Shown here piece after piece: positions 27,286 through 36,598 of a DNA stretch of 64,000 bases (position 1 is its first letter; each line of letters starts with the position of its first letter). This DNA comes from G963663315 sp965231905 (GTDB taxonomy: Bacteria > Pseudomonadota > Gammaproteobacteria > Arenicellales > Poriferihabitantaceae). The stretch covers positions 1-64,000 of the forward strand of contig CBDDOO010000002.1 of the NCBI GenBank assembly GCA_965231905.1, read 5' to 3'. The notes beneath the pieces were generated by a model that saw only the letters and a list, made by a program, of their open reading frames with translations, ran no database searches and had not been told where the DNA came from. The translations under genes were made by a program, and so were the position numbers.

Positions 27286-28920
27286 TCATACAGCCACGCT
27301 CTGCTGCATATTTGAAAATTGGAGCGAAGCCATACCCTGTGCGTCATCATGTTCGAGACCGGCATCTTCGACACGCTCGTCCTCTGCCAGGCCCATATCA
27401 ACACGAATATCTCCACGAGTAAGTTTCTTGTTTTTCATCCAGATTGAATTGAGCTCATCCATCGGAAGGGGCACGTAAAATTTTAGAATTCTCTTTAGGG
27501 TTGCCGTTGACGCACGACCGGACAACCCCGAAAATTCGCTGGGTCCGCAAGAAGACAACAAGTCTATCAATTCAGCGCGTTCATTACCGTTCAATTTGGC
27601 GAATTCGGCGTGGTAGGTCGGCAGACGTTGGTCGGGGTCGAATTGCTCAAACCATTCACGATTGAAAATAAAATCGTGAGGTAATAACAAAATACGCTCA
27701 AAGTCTTCGTACGTGTCACCAAAAGCATGTTTGAAGAACGCCGGCGCCCCGCTGACAACCCCGTGTGTTGCCTGGAGGATTATCTGCATCGAGCGCAACT
27801 GATAGCGTGACCACTTTCTACCTATATGCCCTCTGTCCGGCCGGTCCGTAGGTTGATATCGCATCGGAAAAGACCAAACACGGACACCAAGCTCCTCGTT
27901 CAGTTTTACGTTCAGTCGCATACGCTCGAACAGGTCTGCCGGATCATCATGAAAGTTATATAACATGTAGTTCGACAACTCGGTCAGGCCATGCTCTGCC
28001 GCGTAGCGTACCGCCCGCTCGTAGGGTTTCTTCACACCCAGGTGATCAAACGCGATCCGGAGTGGTTTCAGGCAGATTGTTGCAAGCTCCCGAAGGTACA
28101 TGGGATCCTTGCACAGTATTCGAGCATCGACCCCCTGGTTGAAGTCAACGCGACGTTGAACCGGCGTTCGCATGCCATCGCGTAAGAGTTTCGCACCGGG
28201 AACAAAGCCGAGGTCACGGATTTCAGCCATGATTTCCTTGAAACGAGCTGAAGCGACCACGTTATTGTCCATAAGGATCAGGTCTTTTTTCGGACCGTAT
28301 AGTCTCTCTATGGCGCGGACCACCGCAGTGAGCGATTCGGTGTCGCGTTGCAGTCCTTCAAGTTTAGGAACTCCGCAAAAATGGCATTTACGGATGCATC
28401 CGCGCGTTGTGTACGCGAAGTAAGCGTCATGAACTGCATACTTGTAGTCAACCTGATCAATTATGCTGTAGTCCGGCACAAGGTCTTCAATTGGAGTCCC
28501 AACGATGTCGTCCGCATAGAGTTCTTCTGCAAAATCATCCAATTGAAGAGAAACCGCTGGCGGCCCGGTCAGCAGTCCCTTGATGAATCGTATACCCTGC
28601 CAGCGTGGTTCCTCCAAGAAACGGTCGTGCATCAGCGAAGCAGCTATACCCCCGACGAATACTTTATCCGACTGGCCGTTCGCAACTTCGAGCGCAAAGT
28701 CGATAGCTTGGCCGATTTTGCGATACTCGAATGAGAACAATGTGGTGACGTAGATTCGGTCCCATGCCTCTGAAAGGACAGAGCGGTCAGGCCCCTTAAT
28801 GAACCGGACACGGTCCATCTTGCCGCGTGGCCCATGGTATTGGGCAATTTTCATCAGACCCAGAGGTGGGTATTTGTTCTTGTACCCCGGCTCGATGAGT
28901 AGGATACGTTTGTTAGCCAT
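27286..28920 (-). CDS. Radical SAM enzyme with N-terminal B12-binding-like domain
   Basis: 544 residues. It starts MANKRILLIEPGYKNKYPPLGLMKIA, a B12-binding-like Rossmann beginning. The radical SAM cluster motif C-x3-C-x2-C is in TTRGCIRKCHFCGVPKLEG (about residues 180-190). A DLILMDNNVVAS segment and DQGVDARI follow, as in the MiaB/B12-type radical SAM barrel. AGGTGA precedes the ATG. Its place between ParB-like/SNF2 genes and an ATPase suggests it modifies DNA, a nucleotide or a protein of the system; no substrate can be named. A stump of a second copy lies just upstream. Confidence 0.85.
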   Translation of the reverse strand: MANKRILLIEPGYKNKYPPLGLMKIAQYHGPRGKMDRVRFIKGPDRSVLSEAWDRIYVTTLFSFEYRKIGQAIDFALEVANGQSDKVFVGGIAASLMHDRFLEEPRWQGIRFIKGLLTGPPAVSLQLDDFAEELYADDIVGTPIEDLVPDYSIIDQVDYKYAVHDAYFAYTTRGCIRKCHFCGVPKLEGLQRDTESLTAVVRAIERLYGPKKDLILMDNNVVASARFKEIMAEIRDLGFVPGAKLLRDGMRTPVQRRVDFNQGVDARILCKDPMYLRELATICLKPLRIAFDHLGVKKPYERAVRYAAEHGLTELSNYMLYNFHDDPADLFERMRLNVKLNEELGVRVWSFPMRYQPTDRPDRGHIGRKWSRYQLRSMQIILQATHGVVSGAPAFFKHAFGDTYEDFERILLLPHDFIFNREWFEQFDPDQRLPTYHAEFAKLNGNERAELIDLLSSCGPSEFSGLSGRASTATLKRILKFYVPLPMDELNSIWMKNKKLTRGDIRVDMGLAEDERVEDAGLEHDDAQGMASLQFSNMQQSVAV

Positions 28921-29007
28921 AGGTCACCTTGTATTTTGATTGATTCCGTGCGCTGCGAAGATACTCTACAGCAATTGTCATGAGGGTATAGACACCGATA
29001 CCCTTGG

Positions 29008-29175
29008 TTAGCATGTGTCGACGAGAGTTAGTCCGACGTTCAAAACCGGGTGTTGACCCGGAGCCCGACTTGGTGCTGCAGCGCGGTGATAGGCTGCCAG
29101 CTTCATCAACCCGAGGGACGGATACTTGTTGCGGTAGCCGGACTCCAGAAACAGTATCTTGAATGAGGTTTTCAT
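29008..29175 (-). pseudogene. Truncated 5' stump of a second radical SAM gene
   Basis: 55 codons. The first 32 residues (starting MKTSFKILFLESGYRNKYPS) match the start of the intact radical SAM protein (ILLIEPGYKNKYPPLGLMKIAQYH) at most positions, then the similarity ends and a stop follows. It begins inside TAATG, overlapping the ParB-like stop, which is the coupling expected of a once-functional operon gene. The rest of the gene has been lost, probably by a deletion or by recombination with the intact copy. Confidence 0.78.
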
Positions 29176-30188
29176 TAATCTATTTCGCTTGAACGCTTTT
29201 CCAGCTCGACTCTGATTTTTTTGATTATTGGTTCAAGCTGCTTCAGTTCAAAGTCGATTTTTTGCCTGACATCGCGATTGTGCTTTGTAAATTCATTGGT
29301 GGGACTTTGTGCAATCCAGTACCTGAAAGTTTTCAGGCGTTTCAATTGACTGCTGTTTCCTCCCTGAAATTTTGCATTATCGGATGCGTCTTCAAAAGTT
29401 GTTCTTTCGGAGAGATATTTTTTCAATATCTTCTTGTTTTCACAGATAAGGGGCAACTGGTCTCTAAGGTCCACAGCCCGGGGTATGCTTCCGGAACGGA
29501 TTTCTTCAACAACCTGCTTGTCCATGTGCGGATATTCTTTTCTTGCGTGGCCGATCTTCTGCGACCTCAAATACTCATCGTAGAAACTCCACCGCTCGGT
29601 TTTGGCTTCCTCGTGATCAAGCATAAATCCGAATACGTCGGTCAGATGCTTGGCCTCTTTCGCTGACATGCCGAGTTCAGTGGCAATGTCGGATATCGGA
29701 ATTTTCTGTTGCTTGTGACGCCGGTAAACGAAGCCTGCCTTCTCGTAGGGGGCCCAGTCCTTTTTGCCCTTCACGTGGTACTGACCAAGCAATGCAAATA
29801 CCAGGGACTGGTCGGTATCGCCCAGCAGCACTCTGCAGCGTATCGAACTCCATTTTATCGGGTCTTTTTCTGCCAGGAAACGATAGGCAGCCAGACGGCT
29901 GTTCCCTTCCAGCACCTCCATGCTTTTACCTTTTACAATGATTGGATCAATGAGCCCTCCATTTTCTTTGATGTCCGCAATCAATTCCTTTACGTGCTCC
30001 ATTTTCTTGAGCCGTTCGTAAATGTCATCTTGTGTCGGGTTATCCGTCTTGGCATGTATGATCGAATAGATGCGCGGGTTATCCGACCAGAACTTCAAAT
30101 GCTTATGGTTGATGTCCCGCGTTTCGGTTGGGATGCTTACACCCTTAGTCAGCAAAGGGTCCGAATTAGATTGCAGTAGTTCTGTCAT
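29175..30188 (-). CDS. ParB/Srx-like N-terminal domain protein (second of two)
   Basis: 337 residues. A ParB-like nuclease/CTPase fold is shown by LIADIKENGGLIDPIIVKGKSMEVLEGNSRLAAYRFL (key part EGNSRLAAYR) and by the following helical region with a probable HTH (KIPISDIATELGMSAKEAKHLTDVFG). The C-terminal third is lysine/glutamate-rich and helical. It is not a chromosome ParB: the real one is at 61876. It overlaps the SNF2 gene by 23 bp and the radical SAM stump by one base. Confidence 0.8.
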   Translation of the reverse strand: MTELLQSNSDPLLTKGVSIPTETRDINHKHLKFWSDNPRIYSIIHAKTDNPTQDDIYERLKKMEHVKELIADIKENGGLIDPIIVKGKSMEVLEGNSRLAAYRFLAEKDPIKWSSIRCRVLLGDTDQSLVFALLGQYHVKGKKDWAPYEKAGFVYRRHKQQKIPISDIATELGMSAKEAKHLTDVFGFMLDHEEAKTERWSFYDEYLRSQKIGHARKEYPHMDKQVVEEIRSGSIPRAVDLRDQLPLICENKKILKKYLSERTTFEDASDNAKFQGGNSSQLKRLKTFRYWIAQSPTNEFTKHNRDVRQKIDFELKQLEPIIKKIRVELEKRSSEID

Positions 30189-31665
30189 GGCTGTTCTTAT
30201 GTTTTGTGTTCAGTATTTCAGAAATGATGCTGCCGAACTCGTAGTTTGCCCTGTTTTCGTACTCCTCCCTGCTGATATCGGCCTGCATCAATTGTGCGGC
30301 CAGTCTTTTAGCCGACAACAGCGAATCCACCCAAAGATCAATCGTATCACAGCACATCAGGTTCCATACGTGGCATTTCCTGGTCTGGGAAATCCTGTGA
30401 ATCCTGTCCTGGGCCTGAAGATAGTCGTCCAGACTGAAGGACCGGTCATAAAACACGGCATGGTTCGCCATCGTCAAGGTCAACCCTTCCTTTGCAGCGC
30501 CCGGAGTCGCTACCAGTATCCGCACGCTTTCATCCCGTTTGAATCTTGAGATGTTCCGGTCCCGGGTCTCCATGTCCAATTCGCCATGAACCCGGACGGC
30601 CTTGTATGCTTTCAGCTTCTTGCACAGCCATTCCGCATTCTCGACGAAGGCGGTCCAGACGATGACCTTCGAATCTTCCTGCTCGGCATCCTGTATCAGT
30701 CGACACAACTCGTGCCACTTGCCCGGTTCTCCCTGGTAGCCCGCATCGACCAGCTTCGGATTGGAAGCGACCTGCACAAGCCGCAACAGACGCTTGAGAA
30801 CCGCCTCTGCATCATCAAATACGATAGAACCGTTTTTTGAGACCTCAGCCCCGAGTTCCCTCTGGAACTTGTTATAAAGAAGCCCTTGGCGAAACTCCAT
30901 GTGTACATACACCGGGGTCACAACTTTCTCCGGCAACTCTATCCCCGCAGTATCCTTTGTTTCCCGCACCGTAAACGGACGGATTTGATCAAAGATTTTT
31001 GCAAGACCCTTGGCCAGCCTGAATTGCCTGTCGCGGTCGGCGTAAAGATCATTATCCAATTGGAGAACTTTTTGAAACTGCTCAAAATCACCACCCAGGG
31101 ACTCACCCCTGTCCAAAAAGAAAATCTGGGCCCAGATATCCTCCGGACGATTTGCAACCGGCGTGCCGGTCATGATAACGCGCCGCGAGAAATATTCCGA
31201 AAGGGAATGAAAGGCTTTGGTCAGCAAGGCATCCGGATTCTTGATCTTCTGAGCCTCATCGAGGATAACCGCCACTCTCCGCGTCTTCAAAAACAGCTTC
31301 AGTCTCTCGACTTCGCTGCGTACCACCTCGTAATGCGCCAGAAACAGGCGCACAGGACTGTTCAGGGCAAAGAAGTTGGCCTTGCGATTTTGCCCCAGTA
31401 CCTTCGCGTTCAAATGCGTGTGGCTTTCAATCTCATCGCTCCAGTTCTCTATCAGACTACGTTTCGTCACGACCAGGACACAATCCACCGTTTCCTGATG
31501 AATCCATTCCAGTGCCAGGTCCAGCCCGATTTTCGTCTTTCCAAGCCCCTGTTCATGAAACAGGGCGCTGTACTCAAGCGACTTGACCGTCTCTACCGCT
31601 TCAACCTGAAAGGCATAACCACTATACCGCGCGGAAAGATTCAAACCTGAAACCGGTTTCAGCAC
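30166..31665 (-). CDS. SNF2-family DNA helicase/translocase
   Basis: 499 residues. Motif I is LFHEQGLGKTKIGLDLAL, motif II the DEAQ-type LDEAQKIKN, motif III MTGTPVANRPEDIW, motif V VATPGAAKEGLTLTMAN and motif VI DDYLQAQDRIHRISQT. It is compact, with no added domain. The GTG start lies inside the nuclease stop (CTGTGCTGA). It would move along or remodel DNA for the neighbouring nuclease and ParB-like proteins. Confidence 0.9.
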   Translation of the reverse strand: MLKPVSGLNLSARYSGYAFQVEAVETVKSLEYSALFHEQGLGKTKIGLDLALEWIHQETVDCVLVVTKRSLIENWSDEIESHTHLNAKVLGQNRKANFFALNSPVRLFLAHYEVVRSEVERLKLFLKTRRVAVILDEAQKIKNPDALLTKAFHSLSEYFSRRVIMTGTPVANRPEDIWAQIFFLDRGESLGGDFEQFQKVLQLDNDLYADRDRQFRLAKGLAKIFDQIRPFTVRETKDTAGIELPEKVVTPVYVHMEFRQGLLYNKFQRELGAEVSKNGSIVFDDAEAVLKRLLRLVQVASNPKLVDAGYQGEPGKWHELCRLIQDAEQEDSKVIVWTAFVENAEWLCKKLKAYKAVRVHGELDMETRDRNISRFKRDESVRILVATPGAAKEGLTLTMANHAVFYDRSFSLDDYLQAQDRIHRISQTRKCHVWNLMCCDTIDLWVDSLLSAKRLAAQLMQADISREEYENRANYEFGSIISEILNTKHKNSHDRTTAI

Positions 31666-32078
31666 AGGTCTGTTCCGGAATGAAGGGGCAGAATTTTGAT
31701 CTCAACACGCTCATGACCGTTTGCAGAGACTTCATTCAGGAACCGGTTTGCATCGGGATGGGAGAAAACCGGAATCGCCAAGTAGAATACGCTGTTAGGA
31801 TACAACGATAAAAAATCCAGAAACGCCTTAACCTGACGCTGTGAGCGCAGGGTATTCATGTCCCTGTGCGTCTTCGCTTCACCGATAATGCGGAAGGTGG
31901 TGGGTACATCTGAAGCAAACACGTCAGGAATGTATCCACTGATTCTTTCCGGGAGGCCTTCATGCCTTGAACCGGTATCCGAATACAACACGAATCCTCC
32001 AAGGGGCTCATGTAATGCCCGTATGTGGGATATCAAGTCATTGACCAGTGCAGCATGTTGTGGAGATTCTCCGGGCAC
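31659..32078 (-). CDS. Small PD-(D/E)XK nuclease-like protein
   Basis: 139 residues. The core reads GYIPDVFASDVPTTFRIIGEAKTHRD, with Asp, then E-A-K on the next strand, and a following helix (SQRQVKAFLDFLSLYPNS). This is the arrangement of small PD-(D/E)XK nucleases. The GTG start shares a base with the ParB-like stop (TAGTG), and its stop overlaps the helicase start. It probably supplies the cutting activity of the helicase. Confidence 0.7.
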   Translation of the reverse strand: MPGESPQHAALVNDLISHIRALHEPLGGFVLYSDTGSRHEGLPERISGYIPDVFASDVPTTFRIIGEAKTHRDMNTLRSQRQVKAFLDFLSLYPNSVFYLAIPVFSHPDANRFLNEVSANGHERVEIKILPLHSGTDLC

Positions 32079-33094
32079 TAGTCCTGATTCCTAATCTGGG
32101 AAAGTAGATAGGAAAGCGCGTCGATAGCATCTTCAATGTATTGTGATGTGGGGGAGTCCAGGTCGTCCTGCAGTCTACGCAGTTCGTCCATCTCCACAAG
32201 CCTCGCCTTGGCAGCTACAACTTTGGCAAGCTGGTCCAGCGAAGCCTTGTCAAGATTTGTGTCCATATCGGGACGGTCCACAATCTTCATTGCAGCTTTG
32301 ACGCCGTCTTTCAGAAAAACGGTTCTTGCAGCCAAATTTTTCAGAATGTGCGGGAGTTGCCGCACTTCCTGTAAATTGTTTATTTTTCGCTCGTATATCC
32401 ATTTGGCGAAATCCTTACCGCTATACCCCGCCGATAAAACAGCCTGCTGAATCCTGTTGTTCTGGTATTCAACAAAACCGCTGTATCTTTCTGAATCGAA
32501 GTCGTCCCGGACGCAAAGAGGGCGGTAGTAAGCCTCCATATCCGCATAGGCATTGATTGCGATTTGCACATCCCGCTTGCTGCCACCGCACAATTCAATA
32601 ATCCTGTTAAGCGGCATCATCTCCCTGTTCTGAAGCTCCCACAGGTACTTTGCCTTGGAATAGGCGTCCCAGGGCCTTGGCCCGACAATGTGTGCCTGAA
32701 GCCGGATTGAGTCAATATCATGGTCTCCCAGTTGGTCGTGAACCAGAGCAGGTATGGTGTTCCAGCTTCCCGTAGTCTGGTTTCTGTCGAGGTTCCTATA
32801 TATCCAAAGACGCGTATTGCCTTCGATGCATACCAGGTTTCCGCCCGGTTCCCGATTGACAATGATAGGTTGTCGAATCCCTCCGTTTGCAATAATCGAA
32901 GCCTTGAGTTTTGCAGGAGTGGTTGCGTCCTTTAACCCTGTTTCGGTCATATCGCCAGTAACGCCCAAGGCAAGGGAAATCTGATCGTCTGTTACATCTC
33001 CGATATACATCTCAAGAAATCGCCGGATTCGCGGATTCCTCGTATCCAGATGAATATTATGAATCGGTACGTGTTCCAGTTTGGCCGGTTGCAT
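32078..33094 (-). CDS. ParB/Srx-like N-terminal domain protein (first of two)
   Basis: 338 residues. The start MQPAKLEHVPIHNIHLDTRNPRI, then LKASIIANGGIRQPIIVN and the motif CIEGNTRLWIYRNL, is a ParB-like domain. A helical region with a possible HTH (MPLNRIIELCGGSKRDVQIAINAY) follows. It is the first gene of the operon; the 155 bp upstream, up to the IS at 33249, should hold the promoter. It differs clearly from the second ParB-like protein, so the two are not a recent duplication. Confidence 0.8.
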   Translation of the reverse strand: MQPAKLEHVPIHNIHLDTRNPRIRRFLEMYIGDVTDDQISLALGVTGDMTETGLKDATTPAKLKASIIANGGIRQPIIVNREPGGNLVCIEGNTRLWIYRNLDRNQTTGSWNTIPALVHDQLGDHDIDSIRLQAHIVGPRPWDAYSKAKYLWELQNREMMPLNRIIELCGGSKRDVQIAINAYADMEAYYRPLCVRDDFDSERYSGFVEYQNNRIQQAVLSAGYSGKDFAKWIYERKINNLQEVRQLPHILKNLAARTVFLKDGVKAAMKIVDRPDMDTNLDKASLDQLAKVVAAKARLVEMDELRRLQDDLDSPTSQYIEDAIDALSYLLSQIRNQD

Positions 33095-33248
33095 AAGTGA
33101 GCCTCATTCTTTGTTGCATTTAAACCAGAAAATGTCATGCAGAGGGTATAAAGATTTCTGTGTAAATGGTCGTGGGTCATGTCAGACAGGCACTCTGTCT
33201 CCGAATAGGATAATAAACTGATTCAGCGCAACCTTCCAGTCCCAGAGT

Positions 33249-34661
33249 TGTCCAATGGAAGATGAGCCTGAAGGATAAGCTGTATTTCCAACGGGAGATG
33301 AGTTTGAAGGGGCTGATTTTGGGATCATCGGAGGATGATCGTGAAATTACACAGCCAGCGTTTACAGACGGTGGAGGAGATTCGTTCGTTTTTGAACGGA
33401 GCCACTACTTTTGATTTTGAACCCCAGTCCCGCGAGGAGTCCTATCCGTGGATTTGTGACAGCCTGCGGCAGTTGCGTTATGGCGCATTGAGCAAGGCCG
33501 ACCGGGGTGTGGTGAAAGCCTACCTGGAGAAGGTCAGTGGCTTATCCCGCGCCCAGATCACCCGGCTGATCCGCCAATACCGCGATAGTGGCCGCATTCG
33601 GGATCGCCGGGGGCGACCCGCCAATGCCTTCTGTCGACGTTATACCCCGGAAGATGTGGCTTTACTGGTGGAAACCGATACCCTGCACGGCAACCTGTCC
33701 GGCCCGGCCACCCGGAAACTGTGTGAACGGGCTTTTTCGGTATTCGGCGATACCCGATACCGGCGACTGGCCGCCATCTCCAATGGACACTTGTACAACC
33801 TGCGCCACTCGGATTCCTACCAGCGCCAGAGACGACACTTCCAAAAGACCCGCTATACGCCCGTGCGAATCGGGGAGCGACGCAAACCCAGACCCGATGG
33901 CCGTCCCGGCTTCTTGCGCGTCGATACCGTCCATCAGGGCGATCAGGACGGCATCAAGGGACTGTATCACATCAATGCTGTCGATGAAGTCACCCAGATG
34001 CAGGCCGTGGTCTGTGTACAGAGAATCTCCGAAAGCTATCTCATCCCGGCTCTGCATCAACTCCTGGATGCCTTCCCCTTCACGCTCCAGGGGTTCCATT
34101 CCGATAACGGTTCAGAGTATATCAATCGACAAGTCGCTAAACTCCTGCAAAAACTCCAGATCGAACAAACCAAATCCCGTCCCCGACAGAGCAATGACAA
34201 CGCCCTGGTCGAAGGCAAGAACGGCTCCGTCATCCGCAAGCATCTGGGATACGAACACATCTCACAGCGCTTCGCTCAACCCGTCAACCACTTCCTCACA
34301 AACGACCTCAATCCCTACCTGAACTATCACCGACCCTGCTTGTTCGCAAAGGAAGAAATCAACAATCAGGGAAAACAAATCCGCAAATACCCGGACTCAC
34401 TGATCCAGACTCCGTATGAGAAACTCCGTTCCCTGCCCCATGCACAGCAATATCTCAAATCCGGAATCACGTTCAAAATACTGGATGACTTCGCTTTGCA
34501 ATACAGTGATAATGAAGCAGCGAGAAGACTCAACAAAGCCCGCAACAAACTGTTTCTATCTTTTAACAAAACCCAAAATTACGCCGCCTGACAACCACTC
34601 TCAATGTCGATCAATAGACTCACAAAATACTGCCCCCTCAGGCTCATCTCTGGATTGGAAA
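33249..34661 (+). mobile_element. Insertion sequence with integrase-core transposase and iterated end repeats
   Basis: Boundaries are approximate. The left end has TCCAATGGAAGATGAGCC and the right end, read inward, TCCAATCCAGAGATGAGCC, differing by one gap and few bases. On the left the motif AGATGAGyyTGAAGG occurs twice (33260-33274 and 33296-33310); on the right once (34636-34649). No clear target duplication was found. Confidence 0.65.
33341..34591 (+). CDS. Integrase-core (rve) DDE transposase
   Basis: 416 residues from the GTG at 33341, which has GGAGG at 6 bp; the ATG at 33335 touches that site and is less likely. An N-terminal HTH (SGLSRAQITRLIRQYRDSGRI) is followed by the rve core with D in GFLRVDTVHQGD, D in GFHSDNGSEYIN, and E in NALVEGKNGSVIRKHLGY. 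The group resembles the IS481/ISNCY integrase-type transposases. It looks intact. Confidence 0.88.
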   Translation: MKLHSQRLQTVEEIRSFLNGATTFDFEPQSREESYPWICDSLRQLRYGALSKADRGVVKAYLEKVSGLSRAQITRLIRQYRDSGRIRDRRGRPANAFCRRYTPEDVALLVETDTLHGNLSGPATRKLCERAFSVFGDTRYRRLAAISNGHLYNLRHSDSYQRQRRHFQKTRYTPVRIGERRKPRPDGRPGFLRVDTVHQGDQDGIKGLYHINAVDEVTQMQAVVCVQRISESYLIPALHQLLDAFPFTLQGFHSDNGSEYINRQVAKLLQKLQIEQTKSRPRQSNDNALVEGKNGSVIRKHLGYEHISQRFAQPVNHFLTNDLNPYLNYHRPCLFAKEEINNQGKQIRKYPDSLIQTPYEKLRSLPHAQQYLKSGITFKILDDFALQYSDNEAARRLNKARNKLFLSFNKTQNYAA

Positions 34662-34672
34662 ACGCTGTCCCT

Positions 34673-35809
34673 TCATGAGAGAATTGGCGTAAGCCGCCCG
34701 TTGTGGATGAACAGGTCGGCTTGTATGGGCGGCGGGCGTTTGGGTTTTCTCCACCAATCATAAAAAAGGGTTTTGGCGTCGGCAAACAACGCCTGCCAGC
34801 CGCATAACAGCGTGTAGAACGGGAAAACCAGGGGTTTGTGACTCTTTTGCCGCTGGGCCTTGTCGATCAACCGACTCCCCTGATTCTGGTGACAGGCCAG
34901 CAATCCCCAGGCTAACGTCGCCAGCGCAACCAGATTCTGCAAGGTCGTCAATTTCCTCGCCTGTACCCGCTCCAATCCGAATCCCTGCTTGCTGAACCGA
35001 TACCCTTCCTCACAGGCCCAACGACCCATGTACGATTGAATCAGACGCTCTCCTTGCAACCGACCCCGTATCCGCTCGGTACTGACCAATACCATCGGTT
35101 GCTGTTTGCCATGACGCACCACAACCATCGACAACGGCGTATCTGGATGATCTTTCAAGAATACCGTAGTGATGCCAAAACGTACCGATTCCGGGTGAGC
35201 CTTCTTCAACCGACCCCGATGCTTCAACGGCAACTGACGCGCAATCTGTTGCGCCGTCCTCTTCGACCCTCTCCACAACCAGTGACGCTGATTGGCCGCC
35301 GGCGCCAGAATCTTCCAATCCCCCTGAATCCAGAAATCCCATAACACCCCCCGGTCTCCGCCCCGGTCTATTACCCATAACGGACGACTCTCCAAACTCC
35401 CCTGTACCCGCTCCATGACATTCATCATGTCCCGATTCTCACTCTTGTAGGAACCTCGAACTGACGACAGCAAACGAGTCAGCAACGGAAATGTCTGGCC
35501 ACTATCCAAACATCGTGCCACCACACTCAATAACGGATAACCCTTCACAATATCCCCTTTATCTCCATCCCGCACCCGGCACAACCCTTCGCTGGCGCTG
35601 CTCCCCTCCCGGTTCAAATCTCCCGCATCCATCGCGACCACCATCTCGTCCGTCACCCGACCCGACATCTTCTCCAGCAAACGATCTTCCGCTTCCCATA
35701 CAATCTCGCCATGCTTTCCCAACATCCGCGATAATCGCTTGACCGTATGGTGCAGACGAGTCTGCTCTTTCAGACTCCGGCTAATCCTGGATAACTGCTT
35801 TTTTCCCAC
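34673..35809 (-). CDS. IS4-type DDE transposase
   Basis: 378 residues. The DDE residues are visible in VVAMDAGDLNR, LWVIDRGGDRGV and WACEEGYRFSKQGFGLE, the last matching the IS4-type YREK-like region. The GTG start follows an in-frame stop; the family usually has slightly longer proteins, so the N-terminus may be trimmed. It lies directly beside the integrase-type IS and next to the hsdR remnant that it may have truncated. Inverted repeats were not identified. Confidence 0.8.
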   Translation of the reverse strand: MGKKQLSRISRSLKEQTRLHHTVKRLSRMLGKHGEIVWEAEDRLLEKMSGRVTDEMVVAMDAGDLNREGSSASEGLCRVRDGDKGDIVKGYPLLSVVARCLDSGQTFPLLTRLLSSVRGSYKSENRDMMNVMERVQGSLESRPLWVIDRGGDRGVLWDFWIQGDWKILAPAANQRHWLWRGSKRTAQQIARQLPLKHRGRLKKAHPESVRFGITTVFLKDHPDTPLSMVVVRHGKQQPMVLVSTERIRGRLQGERLIQSYMGRWACEEGYRFSKQGFGLERVQARKLTTLQNLVALATLAWGLLACHQNQGSRLIDKAQRQKSHKPLVFPFYTLLCGWQALFADAKTLFYDWWRKPKRPPPIQADLFIHNGRLTPILS

Positions 35810-35881
35810 TGCTTAATATGCCCACCATGACCTCCGCCATCAGCTTGGCTACCGGCTGGCTGATGACTTCACTCGATTGAT

Positions 35882-36438
35882 TCACACAATCCGTAATTCG
35901 GACTGTTCAAGGAAGGTCTTGCAAAAAAGCTGGTTGGTGGCCTCGGAGTAAAATCGTTGCTCGAACTGACGCTGTTTATAGGTTTCCTCCCGGTCGTCAC
36001 CCGTATCGTCTGTGATGGAGACGACGAAACCACGCTCGGAGAGAAGCCGGGTTGTCACAGCGGTACGGGCATCAATCACGGTCGGATTGATCAGGAATCC
36101 GTCCCTGACGCCATCCAGCAATGAGCAGCGAAAGGTCGGCTGTCCGCTTGGGAACGGGCGTACCTGCGGGCCTGTTCTTTGCCGACCAGGGGGTTTTTGT
36201 CTTCGGCCTTGGCTTCCAGCACGATCAGTGGAAAGTCTTTGTCGTCAAGCAGCAGGAAATCAATCCGACCCTTGCCGGTGTTTTCGAAGTCATTACCCAA
36301 AGCGCCCAGATCAGATTCCTTGATCGTGGCGCCGTGTTCAAGGAGAATATTGCCGGGTCTGCCTTCCTCATCGAAGAAACGCCAGCCGGATTGCTCAAGC
36401 AGCTTGTTGATCTTGATTCGGGCAGTGGGCTCGTTCAT
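35882..36438 (-). pseudogene. hsdR remnant (type I restriction enzyme R subunit), internally deleted and truncated
   Basis: Two pieces are read in different frames. From 36438 the N-terminal nuclease region is clear (MNEPTARIKINKLLEQSGW, then GRIDFLLLDDKDFPLIVLEAKAEDKNP with the D and E-A-K core). It shifts near 36120-36130 into a later region (LLDGVRDGFLINPTVIDARTAVTTRLLSERGF, then FYSEATNQLFCKTFLE), which lies beyond the helicase motors in intact HsdR. About 500 residues between are missing, and the 3' end stops near the transposase. No hsdM or hsdS is present. Confidence 0.8.
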
Positions 36439-36598
36439 GTGAAGACAAGGAGTCAATCTGTCATCCCGGACGATACAGCCGGGAGTTGGATCACGCAACC
36501 GGTTTTTAGAACTTGCGCGTCCGGGAGAAAAGTAGTTTCAAATGAAAAATTGACATGCCGTACTTTAATGCGTACGCTATACGAAGAGGTAATCAGTA

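Noticed and set aside
29175..33094. Interpretation of the two ParB-like proteins as plasmid partition proteins
   Set aside because: There is no ParA beside them, and both overlap a helicase and a nuclease gene; the true ParAB pair is at 61071-62760.
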